The notes beneath the pieces are model-generated. The model did no database searches, was not told the DNA's origin, and saw nothing but the letters and a program-made list of their open reading frames with translations. DNA of 64,000 bases, taken from the NCBI RefSeq assembly GCF_900156475.1, contig NZ_FTNR01000002.1:62001-126000 (forward strand), in the 5' to 3' direction. Source of the DNA: Natronorubrum thiooxidans. GTDB lineage: Archaea; Halobacteriota; Halobacteria; Halobacteriales; Natrialbaceae. Shown here one piece after another: positions 1 to 8,001 of this stretch; positions within the stretch are counted from its first letter, which is position 1; each line of letters starts with the position of its first letter. The translations under genes were made by a program, and so were the position numbers.

Positions 1-2
1 AG

Positions 3-965
3 ACGATGCACAAAGGCGAGGAGATGAACGTCCGGATGGAGTCCTACGAGTACGAGTCGGCCTACGCACTCGGCCCGAACTCCGGCCACACCGACCGCGA
101 CGCCGTTGCGCTCATGATCGATCGCTGTAACGACATGGGCGTCGACACCATCGAGACGGGCAACATGATGGCGATGGCCATGGAGATGTCCGATGAGGAC
201 AAACTCGAGGAAGGCGACCTCGAGTGGGGCGATGCCGAGACGATGGTCGACATGATCGAACGGATCGGTCGCCGTGAGGACGACCTCGCGGACCTGCTCG
301 CGGAGGGGCCACGCCGCGTCGCCGATCGCAAGGAGGCCCACGACAACTCGCTGGCGGTCAAAGGCCAGACGATCGCCGCCTACGACCCACGCTGTATGAA
401 AGGCATGGGGATCGGCTATGCCACCTCGAACCGCGGGGCCTGCCATCTGCGCGGGTACACACCCGCCGCCGAAATTCTGGGCATCCCGGAGAAGGTCGAT
501 CCCTACGAGTACGAGGGCAAGGGCGAACTCACCGCTGCCTTCCAGGATCTCCACGCGATCAGCGACTCCTTCGACATCTGCAAGTTCAACGCCTTCGCCG
601 AAGGCATCGAGGAGTACGTCCTCCAGTACAACGGCATGACCGGCCTCGACGTCACCGAGGACGAACTCATGGAGGCCGGCGAGCGCGTCTACAACTTAGA
701 GCGCTACTACAACAACTTGAACGGCTTCGACGGCGCGGACGACTCCCTGCCCGCACGCTTCCTCGAGGACGGCATCCGCGGCCAGGGCGCAAGCGAAGGC
801 GAGTACTGCGAACTCGAGGAGATGAAAGACGAGTACTACGACCACCGCGGCTGGGTCGACGGCGTCGTTCCCGACGAGAAACTCGAGGAACTCGGCATCG
901 ACATCGGGCCGGGGACGGGCGTCAGCGCCGACAGCGGCGGTGCGGCGGCCCCGAGCGACGACTAA
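3..965 (+). CDS. Aldehyde ferredoxin oxidoreductase, C-terminal part (5' end cut off)
   Basis: The reading frame is open to the window edge, so only about the last 320 residues of a protein usually near 600 residues are visible. The fragment has the C-terminal AOR signatures: a segment with CNDMGVDTIETGN, the pterin/iron-sulfur region with CMKGMGIGYATSNRGACH, and SFDICKFNAF, whose Cys matches the last 4Fe-4S ligand of AOR family enzymes. These are tungsten-bispyranopterin enzymes oxidising aldehydes to acids with ferredoxin as acceptor, in the cytoplasm. The Met at base 6 is internal, not the start. The tail is Gly/Ala/Ser rich and acidic, as is common in haloarchaea. Substrate range (aldehyde, glyceraldehyde-3-phosphate or other) cannot be decided from this part. 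Confidence 0.9.
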   Translation, partial: TMHKGEEMNVRMESYEYESAYALGPNSGHTDRDAVALMIDRCNDMGVDTIETGNMMAMAMEMSDEDKLEEGDLEWGDAETMVDMIERIGRREDDLADLLAEGPRRVADRKEAHDNSLAVKGQTIAAYDPRCMKGMGIGYATSNRGACHLRGYTPAAEILGIPEKVDPYEYEGKGELTAAFQDLHAISDSFDICKFNAFAEGIEEYVLQYNGMTGLDVTEDELMEAGERVYNLERYYNNLNGFDGADDSLPARFLEDGIRGQGASEGEYCELEEMKDEYYDHRGWVDGVVPDEKLEELGIDIGPGTGVSADSGGAAAPSDD

Positions 966-1004
966 TCGACGACCGATCCCCCGCGGTCGGCGCCGGGGGC
1001 GACG

Positions 1005-1022
1005 GGTAGCGGTCGTTTTTTT
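1005..1022 (+). terminator. T-rich terminator after the AOR gene
   Basis: A run of seven T (1016-1022) follows a GC-rich stretch about 50 bases after the AOR stop codon and before the next gene. Archaeal termination mainly needs T-rich tracts. Shorter T5 tracts in similar positions occur at about 10963 (after the cupredoxin gene) and 16446 (after formaldehyde dehydrogenase). Confidence 0.4.
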
Positions 1023-1084
1023 AGCCCGATCGGCTCGAGCGGTCCTGCCGACTGTCGAGAACCGATCACCGCCGCAACGAGGAT

Positions 1085-1849
1085 ATGGACCTGTATCGGT
1101 ACAATTTCGGCGTCTATCACTGGCGGCGACGATTCGCATCGATCGGCGCCGCCCTCTCGGCGACTGTGATCGCTACTGCGGTCGGTCGCCGGACGGAGCG
1201 CCGTCGCCGAAAACTCGCCGCCGCGGCGGTCGGTGCCGGGGCGGCACTGGGAGGTACTCGAGTGGCGACTCGAGCGCTCTCACCGCCGCCCTGGAAGATC
1301 GATCGGGAGAAATACGAGGCGCTCGCGAGCCGGCTTCCGCTCGACGACGCGGCGCGGCTCCTTGACGTCGGCTGTGGGACTGGTCGGTCGCTCGTTGGCA
1401 TCGCACCCGCCGTCCCACAGGGATGCGAGACGATTGGCCTCGACGTCTTCGACGACCGAATCATCCTCGGTAATGGCCCGAGACTCGCGCGGCGAAACGG
1501 GCGTCGCGCCGGACTCACCGTGACGCCGATCGCTGGCGACGCGACGCGGCTTCCGCTGAGTGCGGGGTCGTTCGACGTCGTCACCGCCTGCCGGGTCTTA
1601 CACGACCTCGAGGCGCCGGCCGTCGACCGGACGCTCCGCGAGATCCACCGCGTCTGTACCCCCGACGGGTCGGTCGGGATTCTCGAACTCCCGCTCGTTC
1701 CGACCGACGTCTCAGCCGATCCGGAGACGTACTGGCCGGATCGCGTCTCGGCGGCGGGGTTTCGGATCGATGCGTACGAGCGCATCGAACGCGGTGGCGG
1801 TGGCGAACCGTATCTGTTGCTCGTGGCGACGCCGCGTTCCGATCGCTGA
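1085..1849 (+). CDS. Class I SAM-dependent methyltransferase with hydrophobic N-terminus
   Basis: The 254-residue protein has motif I of Rossmann-fold methyltransferases (LDVGCGTG, residues 93-100), an acidic residue at the end of the next strand (GLDVFDDR) and a later strand with FDVVTACRVLHDLE, typical of UbiE/Methyltransf_11 enzymes. Residues about 20-60 contain two short Ala-rich hydrophobic stretches, so the protein may sit at the membrane. The acceptor is unknown. It stands alone between the AOR gene and an ABC transport locus and I see no functional link to either. Confidence 0.8.
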   Translation: MDLYRYNFGVYHWRRRFASIGAALSATVIATAVGRRTERRRRKLAAAAVGAGAALGGTRVATRALSPPPWKIDREKYEALASRLPLDDAARLLDVGCGTGRSLVGIAPAVPQGCETIGLDVFDDRIILGNGPRLARRNGRRAGLTVTPIAGDATRLPLSAGSFDVVTACRVLHDLEAPAVDRTLREIHRVCTPDGSVGILELPLVPTDVSADPETYWPDRVSAAGFRIDAYERIERGGGGEPYLLLVATPRSDR

Positions 1850-1960
1850 CTGCCACCACGGAGTGTGTCCCTGATGACGGTCATACGAGGGGGACTGCTT
1901 AACGATATGTACAAATGTTTTATTTCCGACTCCGTGGATAGCTGCCGAATGTGAGAGGTA

Positions 1961-3034
1961 ATGACTCGCATAGATCATGCGCGCCGGTGTTTCCTAGCGG
2001 CCACGGGAGGGACGATCCTCGCCGGCTGTATCGGTGGGTCCGGCGACGACTCGTCCGGTTCGACGGCTGACGGCGAGCCGGACGTCGGCTCCGTTACGCT
2101 GTTGCTCAACTGGCGGATGAGCGGGCTCCACGCACCGTACGTCGCAGCCCGAGAGAACGGGTTTTACGAGGACGAAGGGTTTCAGGAGGTGACGATCGAA
2201 AGCGGGGACGGCTCCGACTTCGCCGCGAATCAGGCAGGCCTCGAGAACGTCGAGTTCGCGATCACGAGTAGCGATCAGCTCCTCAACGTCAACAGTCGCG
2301 GGCTCTCACCCCGCTGTGTCGCGGTCGTCATGCAGCGAAATCCGAACGTCGTCTTCGCCACCCGAGACGGATTCGGTGAACTGACCGAGCCCGCGCAACT
2401 CGAGGGCGCGACCGTCGGCAGCGGTCCCGGAATGGTCCGCCAGATGACCCAGGCCTACCTCGAGCACCACGACGTCCTCGAGACCGTCGAGTACGTCGAC
2501 ACCGGGTTCGACACCGTTCAGCAGTTACTCGCGGGCGATATCGACGCTGCCGGCGGCGTCTTCGGTGACGTCGTCGACGCCGAACAACAGGGTGGCACTG
2601 TCGACACCCTGTCGATCGACGAGACGATCCCGTCGTACGGGCATCTCGTCGCGACCGGTGCGGAGTTCGCGACGACCAACGAGACGACAGTTCGGTCCTT
2701 TCTCCGGGCGACTGCCAGAGGCGCTGTCTGGGCGTCCAATAACCCAGATGCAGCGGTCGACCTGCTGATCGAGGTGCAGCCGGAACTCGAGACGGTACGG
2801 GAGAATCAACTCGACAAGTGGAACCGGATGCGCTCGGAGTACATGCAGTCGGACTCGGTGGCCGAACACGGCTGGGGCTGGAACGAGCCATCGCCGTGGG
2901 AACGGACCTACGACACCCTCGAGGCGGCCGACGTCTTCGAGAACGACGTCGATCCGGAGACGGTGTGGACGAACGATTATCTCGACGATGCAGACGAATA
3001 CATCGCCGACTACGCCGAACTGGTCGAGACCTAA
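1961..3034 (+). CDS. ABC transporter substrate-binding lipoprotein, NMT1/THI5-like
   Basis: The 357-residue protein begins with a twin-arginine motif (RR at 8-9) and a lipobox ending at Cys23 (LAGC), so it is predicted to be exported by Tat and lipid-anchored outside the cell. After an acidic Ser/Gly linker comes an NMT1/THI5-like (SsuA/TauA/ThiY) binding-protein fold: LNWRMSGLHAPY (49-60), then an EHGWGW motif at 302-307. A GAGG ribosome-binding stretch lies just before the ATG. The permease at 3122 follows after 87 bases. No ATPase lies in this direction; the one encoded at 4733-5476 on the other strand is the likely partner. Ligands of this family include pyrimidine or thiamine precursors, sulfonates and nitrate. 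The exact ligand is not readable here. Confidence 0.88.
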   Translation: MTRIDHARRCFLAATGGTILAGCIGGSGDDSSGSTADGEPDVGSVTLLLNWRMSGLHAPYVAARENGFYEDEGFQEVTIESGDGSDFAANQAGLENVEFAITSSDQLLNVNSRGLSPRCVAVVMQRNPNVVFATRDGFGELTEPAQLEGATVGSGPGMVRQMTQAYLEHHDVLETVEYVDTGFDTVQQLLAGDIDAAGGVFGDVVDAEQQGGTVDTLSIDETIPSYGHLVATGAEFATTNETTVRSFLRATARGAVWASNNPDAAVDLLIEVQPELETVRENQLDKWNRMRSEYMQSDSVAEHGWGWNEPSPWERTYDTLEAADVFENDVDPETVWTNDYLDDADEYIADYAELVET

Positions 3035-3121
3035 CCGCCCGCACTCGAGTTTGCGGCTGCCGGTGTCGACGACCGAACCACACGCTGTCGATGCTGGCGG
3101 GAACGAAGCCGTGAGGGGGCG

Positions 3122-3952
3122 ATGACCGACGGCCGCGGCGATCGGCACTGGAGACAGCACGTCTGGCCCCGCTCGCGACCGTACTCGCGGGGGCTCCGCG
3201 AGCGCCTCGTGGCGGTGAGCGAACGTCTCGTGCCACCAGCCGCCGTCCTCGCGGCGTTGCTCGTTGCGTGGCAGGCCGCCGTCGTCGCCACCGAGCTGCC
3301 GACGGTGATTCTCCCATCTCCAATCGATGTCGCGAACGCATTGCTCGAGACGTACCCGACGCTGGCAGACGCCGCGATCGTTACGGGCACCACCGCTGCG
3401 ATCGGATTAGTTGGTGGCGGCGTCGTGGGGCTCGTGCTGGCGTTCGCAATGACGTACTCGCGAACCGCGACACGGACCCTGCTCCCCTATATCGTCGCGT
3501 TGCGAATCGCGCCCCTGATCGCCATCGCGCCGTTGCTGTTTCTGTGGTTCGGCCGCGGGATCCTCGCGCGATCGCTGCTCGTCGCAACCCTCACCGTCTT
3601 CCCGATGACGATCGCCACGCTCGACGGACTGCGGAACACGCCGACGGCCTATCTCGAGCTCGTGGAGTCGGTCGGGGCGTCACGAACCACCGCGTTCCTG
3701 TTCGTTCGAGTGCCAGCGGCCGCGCCGAGTGTCATCGCGGGGTTCAAAATCGCCACGACGCTGAGCGTCATCGGCGCCGTCGTCGCGGAGTTCGTCACCC
3801 TCCAGTCCGGCCTCGGTTATCTGGTGTTCGACACCGCGGCGTACCTCCGAACGGCCGAGACATACGCCGCACTGGTCGTCTTGACGGCGCTCGGCGTCGG
3901 CTTCTATCTCGTTCCGGTCGCCCTCGAACGAGTGCTCTGGTCCGATTCGTGA
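3122..3952 (+). CDS. ABC transporter permease (SsuC/TauC/ThiX type)
   Basis: This 276-residue protein has about six hydrophobic segments and the EAA-type cytoplasmic loop (ELVESVGAS followed by VPAAAPSVIAG, around residues 178-203) that contacts the ATPase in binding-protein-dependent transporters. It lies downstream of the lipoprotein gene at 1961 on the same strand. Its stop lies six bases before the end of an oppositely oriented paralogous permease gene (3958-4740), an unusual convergent pair. The two permeases may form a heterodimer sharing one ATPase. That is inference. Confidence 0.88.
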   Translation: MTDGRGDRHWRQHVWPRSRPYSRGLRERLVAVSERLVPPAAVLAALLVAWQAAVVATELPTVILPSPIDVANALLETYPTLADAAIVTGTTAAIGLVGGGVVGLVLAFAMTYSRTATRTLLPYIVALRIAPLIAIAPLLFLWFGRGILARSLLVATLTVFPMTIATLDGLRNTPTAYLELVESVGASRTTAFLFVRVPAAAPSVIAGFKIATTLSVIGAVVAEFVTLQSGLGYLVFDTAAYLRTAETYAALVVLTALGVGFYLVPVALERVLWSDS

Positions 3953-3957
3953 ACGCG

Positions 3958-4740
3958 CTACCGTCGTCCCGTCGAGCCGAATCCGAGCCACTGCTGGACG
4001 CCGCGCTGGGCGAGCACGATACCGCCGTACAGGGCGATTCCCTCGAGCAACAGGACGACGAGTGCTGCGAGCATGACATCCGGTCGGACGTTTTCCGAGC
4101 CGATCAGGACGAGAAAGCCGAGCCCGTCGTCCGCGATCACCCACTCCGCGACGACGGCGCCGACGACGGCGAGCGTCACTGACTGTTTGAGCCCTGCGAA
4201 CACGTCCGGAAGCGCGTACGGGAGGTCGACGAACCAGACCCGCTCGAGGAACCCGGCGTCGACCGACCGCAGCAGTTCGTGGTGCGCCGACGACGCCCGG
4301 TCGAGACCCGCTGCCGTGTTCAAGACGAGTGGAAAGAACGTAATGAGCGCGATGAACACGACCGCCGTCGTCGTGCCCGTCCCGAGATAGATCAACAGCA
4401 GCGGTGCGATGGCGAGTTTCGGCAGGACCCGGACGGCTACGAGGGAGGGATACACCGCGGTTCGGAACCACGGGAGGTACGCGACGAGCACTGCCAGAAC
4501 GAAGCCGGCGAGAACGCCGACGCTGCCGCCGTAGACCACCTTCTCGAGCGTCCGGATGGCGTTTTCGGCGTACAGCGCCGAGTTCTCGAGCAACTGTGAG
4601 CCAACGGCTGTCGGTGACGGTAACACGAACGACGGCACGTTGCCGAGAGCGGCCACCGCCCACCAGCACAGGAGCCCGATAGCGAGGGCGACGGCTGGAT
4701 ACACCACGTCGCCCACGATGGCGAGGTGTCGACTACGCAT
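3958..4740 (-). CDS. ABC transporter permease, second of the locus
   Basis: The frame is open further upstream, but the Met at 4740 (MRSRHLAIVGDVV) is the sensible start because the ATPase reading frame ends at 4733, giving an 8-base overlap typical of a translationally coupled operon. The 260-residue product has six or so membrane segments and an EAA loop (ELLRSVDAGF then DLPYALPDVFAG). It is a paralogue of the permease at 3122. Operon order in transcription is regulator (6753), ATPase (5476), permease (4740). Confidence 0.87.
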   Translation of the reverse strand: MRSRHLAIVGDVVYPAVALAIGLLCWWAVAALGNVPSFVLPSPTAVGSQLLENSALYAENAIRTLEKVVYGGSVGVLAGFVLAVLVAYLPWFRTAVYPSLVAVRVLPKLAIAPLLLIYLGTGTTTAVVFIALITFFPLVLNTAAGLDRASSAHHELLRSVDAGFLERVWFVDLPYALPDVFAGLKQSVTLAVVGAVVAEWVIADDGLGFLVLIGSENVRPDVMLAALVVLLLEGIALYGGIVLAQRGVQQWLGFGSTGRR

Positions 4741-5476
4741 AATTTTCGTGAAGCGTCTGTCGGACCTGCGCCACCTGTTCTTGGAACGATCGGGTGCCGA
4801 ACACGTCTTCCTCGCGGGGTTCGGGAAGGTCGACATCGAACGTCGCTTCGATCCGGCCCGGTTGGCCACACATGACGAGACACCGATCGGCAAGAAACAC
4901 CGCCTCGGGAACGCTATGAGTGACGAACACCACTGTCTTCCGTTCCCGACGCCATAGATCCCGGATCTCGACGCCGAGTTCGTCCCGCGTGATTTCGTCG
5001 AGTTCCCCGAACGGTTCGTCCATCAAGAGGACGTCCGCGTCGAGATGCAGGGCTCGAGCGATCGACACCCGCTGTTTCATTCCGCCGGAGAGTTCCTTCG
5101 GGCGGGCATCCTCGAATCCCTCGAGCCCCATCGATCGGAGCAACGCCCGTGCGGCGTCTGCCTCCGGCGCGTTTCCGGCCGTCTTTCGAAGGAACGTGAC
5201 GTTCTCGAGCGCGCTTTTCCAGGGAAAGAGTGTGTGTTGCTGGAACACGAAACCGATGTCCGCGTTCGTCTGAGCGGCCTCCGGCGACCGTCCGTCGATC
5301 CGCACACGGCCGCTCGTCGGCTCCTCTAAGCCGCCAATCGTTCGCAAGAGCGTCGTTTTGCCACAGCCTGACGGGCCGACGATCGTGACGAACTCGCCCT
5401 GCTCTACTCGGAGATCGACGTTCGAAATCGCAGTAAACCCGTCGAACGCGACAGTGACGTCCTCGAGGGAAATCAT
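4733..5476 (-). CDS. ABC transporter ATP-binding protein (SsuB/TauB/ThiZ type)
   Basis: The 247-residue ATPase starts with MISLEDVTVAF at 5476. Its ATG overlaps the stop of the upstream regulator gene as ATGA. Walker A is GPSGCGKT (34-41), the Q-loop Gln is at 80, the ABC signature is LSGGMKQR (129-136) and Walker B is LLMDEPF (150-156). It is the only ATPase in the locus, so it probably drives both permeases encoded at 3122 and 3958. It acts on the cytoplasmic face of the membrane. Confidence 0.93.
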   Translation of the reverse strand: MISLEDVTVAFDGFTAISNVDLRVEQGEFVTIVGPSGCGKTTLLRTIGGLEEPTSGRVRIDGRSPEAAQTNADIGFVFQQHTLFPWKSALENVTFLRKTAGNAPEADAARALLRSMGLEGFEDARPKELSGGMKQRVSIARALHLDADVLLMDEPFGELDEITRDELGVEIRDLWRRERKTVVFVTHSVPEAVFLADRCLVMCGQPGRIEATFDVDLPEPREEDVFGTRSFQEQVAQVRQTLHENYA

Positions 5477-6753
5477 GCGGGATCGGGGAGGAGACCGCCG
5501 TGCTCGAGTGCCGTTCGAAGCCGATCCCACGCTGCTCGGCGCTGCCATCCCCATCCGTGTTCGCGGACGGCCTCGCTCTCGCCGAACGCCGAGACGGCCC
5601 GATCGAACGTCTGCCGGATTCGCTCCGGGCTGTCGTCGCTCGTCGCGGCGAGCCGATCGACTGCCGGGGCTGGATCCCGACGCGCTTGGGCCCACCCGCC
5701 GGTCGTCCCCGCCAGAAACCCCTCGAGTGGTGCCCGCTGCGCCTCGAGCGTCGACTCGTGGACGACCAGCGCCGGTCCGGCGACCGGAAAGTGGTCGGCG
5801 AGCCGGATGGTGTCGACGGTCCGGTCTCGCCGCTCCAGCGCGTCTGGATCCGAAAACGAGCCCGTCACGACGTCCGCCGTTCCGTGGCTGAGCGCCGCCC
5901 GCTCTTCGCCGTTCGTATCGACGATTCCGACGTCGTCGAACCCGGTCTGGGAGAGAAAGAGTCGCCCGAGGAGTCTCATCTCGGAGTCGGGTGGCATCCC
6001 GACGCGTCGCCCCTCGAGTTGCCCGACGCTCTCGAGCGGTTCGCCGAAGACGCTCCGGATCGTATAGAGCACCGTCATCGCGCGCTGGTAGAGCAACGCG
6101 ACCGGGACGATCGGTTCGCCGGCGGCCCGCGCGCGAGCGACCGTCGCAGCCCCGACGACTGCGACATCGGCCACACCGGAGCGGACCCGCTCGAGCGCCC
6201 GTCGAGAGCCGTCGTGGTGGTCGAGCCGAACGTCGACGTCGAACGCGGCGTACCACTCCGCCGCGATCGCGGCGTGAATCGGCACGTGGAGGGCGTTCGG
6301 CCGCCAGTTGAGCGCGACCTCGAGCGTGTGTGACGGTGTGGCCTCCGCCTCGGATCGCGATCGGCGCGTGTCCTCACGCTCGTGACGGTCGTGACACTCG
6401 AGCGCGTGGTCGATCAGCGCGCTCGCGTGCGTCCGATACGTTCGCTCGATCGTCGCTTCGAGGTCGTCGATCGGCCCCCACGCCGTCTGCGGTCGGCCAG
6501 GATCGTCCGCTCGAACGGACGATCGGTCGACTAACTCGCGCTCCTCGAGGGTCGTCGTGGCGTCGTTGATCGTCGTTCGATTCGACTGGGTGCCAACCTG
6601 CAGGTGCGTACTCGTCGCCGGCTGCTCGACGCGGCGGTCCCGCAAGAGGAGGTACGCGAGGACTCGTGCCGGCGAGCGGCCCAGACCGGCCGCGATCCTA
6701 TCGACGACCGGCGCGTCGTCGTCGTCGAGTACCCAGTAGGAGCGCGCGTGCAT
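5473..6753 (-). CDS. Winged-helix regulator fused to an ABC binding-protein-like sensor domain
   Basis: The 426-residue protein has no signal peptide. Residues 1-85 look like a winged-helix DNA-binding domain of MarR/TrmB kind (VLAYLLLRD, then TTINDATTTLEERELVDR), followed by a charged linker. Residues from about 145 to the end resemble NMT1/THI5 binding proteins and share motifs with the lipoprotein encoded at 1961: LNWRPNALHVP (148-158) and EHGWGW (398-403). The natural reading is a one-component regulator that senses in the cytoplasm the ligand transported by the neighbouring system. It is first in a coupled operon with the ATPase and permease. An alternative is a cytoplasmic scavenger protein that does not bind DNA. 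Confidence 0.8.
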   Translation of the reverse strand: MHARSYWVLDDDDAPVVDRIAAGLGRSPARVLAYLLLRDRRVEQPATSTHLQVGTQSNRTTINDATTTLEERELVDRSSVRADDPGRPQTAWGPIDDLEATIERTYRTHASALIDHALECHDRHEREDTRRSRSEAEATPSHTLEVALNWRPNALHVPIHAAIAAEWYAAFDVDVRLDHHDGSRRALERVRSGVADVAVVGAATVARARAAGEPIVPVALLYQRAMTVLYTIRSVFGEPLESVGQLEGRRVGMPPDSEMRLLGRLFLSQTGFDDVGIVDTNGEERAALSHGTADVVTGSFSDPDALERRDRTVDTIRLADHFPVAGPALVVHESTLEAQRAPLEGFLAGTTGGWAQARRDPAPAVDRLAATSDDSPERIRQTFDRAVSAFGESEAVREHGWGWQRRAAWDRLRTALEHGGLLPDPA

Positions 6754-7092
6754 TGGGTCGTGGTAACTACCTGCGTGATACGTATAATGGTTTCCCGGCG
6801 GCGCAGTCAGCGGTTCGACCTGCCTACACGGGAGGTTCCCCCTCTCGAGTGCCGGCTGCTGGAGTATGCACTGCCTGTCGTCGATCCAGTGGTTGCGTCG
6901 CCGCCGAAATCACAGCGAACGGAACCGTATCCGACTCCTACACAACGGATGTTTCGAGCCCGTCGTTCACGCGCGAGCCACGGCGAGAGTGGTGTGAGTC
7001 GTATTATATGAATTTAGATATTGATTGTGGTATTGGAATTCTTTGATAATCATTATCCAATTCTACGGTGTCGTAACAAGTGTGGTGTTAGC
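6754..7092. promoter_or_regulatory. Divergent intergenic region with a palindrome (339 bases)
   Basis: This gap separates the divergently transcribed regulator operon (start 6753) and the gene at 7093. Its right part is AT-rich (about 7000-7060, including a TATTATATG-like stretch) in contrast to the surroundings. At 7045-7057 is the perfect palindrome GATAATCATTATC, flanked by further complementary pentamers (ATTGG at 7032 and CCAAT at 7057). No small gene is convincing here. The site is a plausible operator for the gene at 7093. Confidence 0.45.
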
Positions 7093-7995
7093 ATGCACCA
7101 AATATCTACCCAACCGAACGCGACGGCTGCGGATAGACGCAGTTTAGCCGCGACACTCGGTGTCGATACCGCTGGCGACGAGGCGGTAACGTGGGACCGG
7201 TTGGCGGGAACGGTCGAACCAGTAGCCGACTCGACATTTGCTTCTCGAGGCGAGGCGATACGGGCAGACCTCGCGGGGAAACTGGACGTGGAGTTACTCG
7301 AGCGAGAACGACGCGCGCTTTGGACGGAGCTCGAACGGCTCGCGGACGTCCGCGCCGCTGGCGTCCCGGACGAGCCGGGCGAATTGTACGACGAGGTAGC
7401 AGCCCCGGGGTGGCGACTGTATGACCACTTCCTCGAGATCGGATTCTTCGAGAGCCTCGACGAGAACCTGCCGCGGTTCACCGCCGACCACATCGAAGCG
7501 ACGGCGCGCGAGTTGATTCTGGCGGCTCCCCTCTCGTCGGCGCTCGACGACGTCGGATTCGAAGAGCCCGAAAAGCTGGCACTGTTGAGCACCGTGGCGA
7601 ACAACACCGAGCGACTCGCCCGGTGGGTGCCGTCGAATCAGATTCCGGACGGCGTCGAGTTCGATACCACGAACGTGCCGCCGCTCCATCAGCGCGCGAT
7701 GGGCGGGGCGCTGCTGTGGATCGACGGCCTCGACAGACACCTCTGGCAGAACGAGGTGCTCGTCACAGACGACATCCTCGACGACGCCGCACGACACGTC
7801 AAGGCGATGCTAGGCGGGCTGTTCGTCTCGACGACCGCGATCCACGACCTCGCCACCGACGAGACGTTCACAGACGAGCAGTTGACCGCCGCGCTCACCG
7901 CCGGCACGGCCGTCCAGATCGTCAGCCAAGAGGAGTTGCTCCACGATGTCTTCTACATCACGGACGACATGCGCGCGCCGAGCGAACTGAGGTGA
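7093..7995 (+). CDS. Unknown helical protein upstream of PQQ dehydrogenase
   Basis: I do not recognise this family. The Met at 7093 (MHQISTQPNATAADRR) is preferred over one 72 bases upstream, which lies in AT-rich promoter-like sequence. The 300-residue product is acidic, lacks a signal peptide and membrane segments, and looks mostly helical. Its stop is six bases before the start of the PQQ dehydrogenase gene, so the two are co-transcribed. It may be a chaperone or accessory factor of that enzyme. This rests only on context. Confidence 0.7.
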   Translation: MHQISTQPNATAADRRSLAATLGVDTAGDEAVTWDRLAGTVEPVADSTFASRGEAIRADLAGKLDVELLERERRALWTELERLADVRAAGVPDEPGELYDEVAAPGWRLYDHFLEIGFFESLDENLPRFTADHIEATARELILAAPLSSALDDVGFEEPEKLALLSTVANNTERLARWVPSNQIPDGVEFDTTNVPPLHQRAMGGALLWIDGLDRHLWQNEVLVTDDILDDAARHVKAMLGGLFVSTTAIHDLATDETFTDEQLTAALTAGTAVQIVSQEELLHDVFYITDDMRAPSELR

Positions 7996-8001
7996 TCCCG
8001 T

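Noticed and set aside
1850-1960. Possible thiamine-type riboswitch before the NMT1/THI5-like lipoprotein gene
   Set aside because: The conserved TPP-riboswitch core sequences are absent. The gap has only an AT-rich promoter-like stretch and a GAGG ribosome-binding site.
3680-4669. Long alternative frames on both strands through the two convergent permease genes
   Set aside because: The products are Arg-rich shadows; the permease frames have membrane segments and EAA loops.
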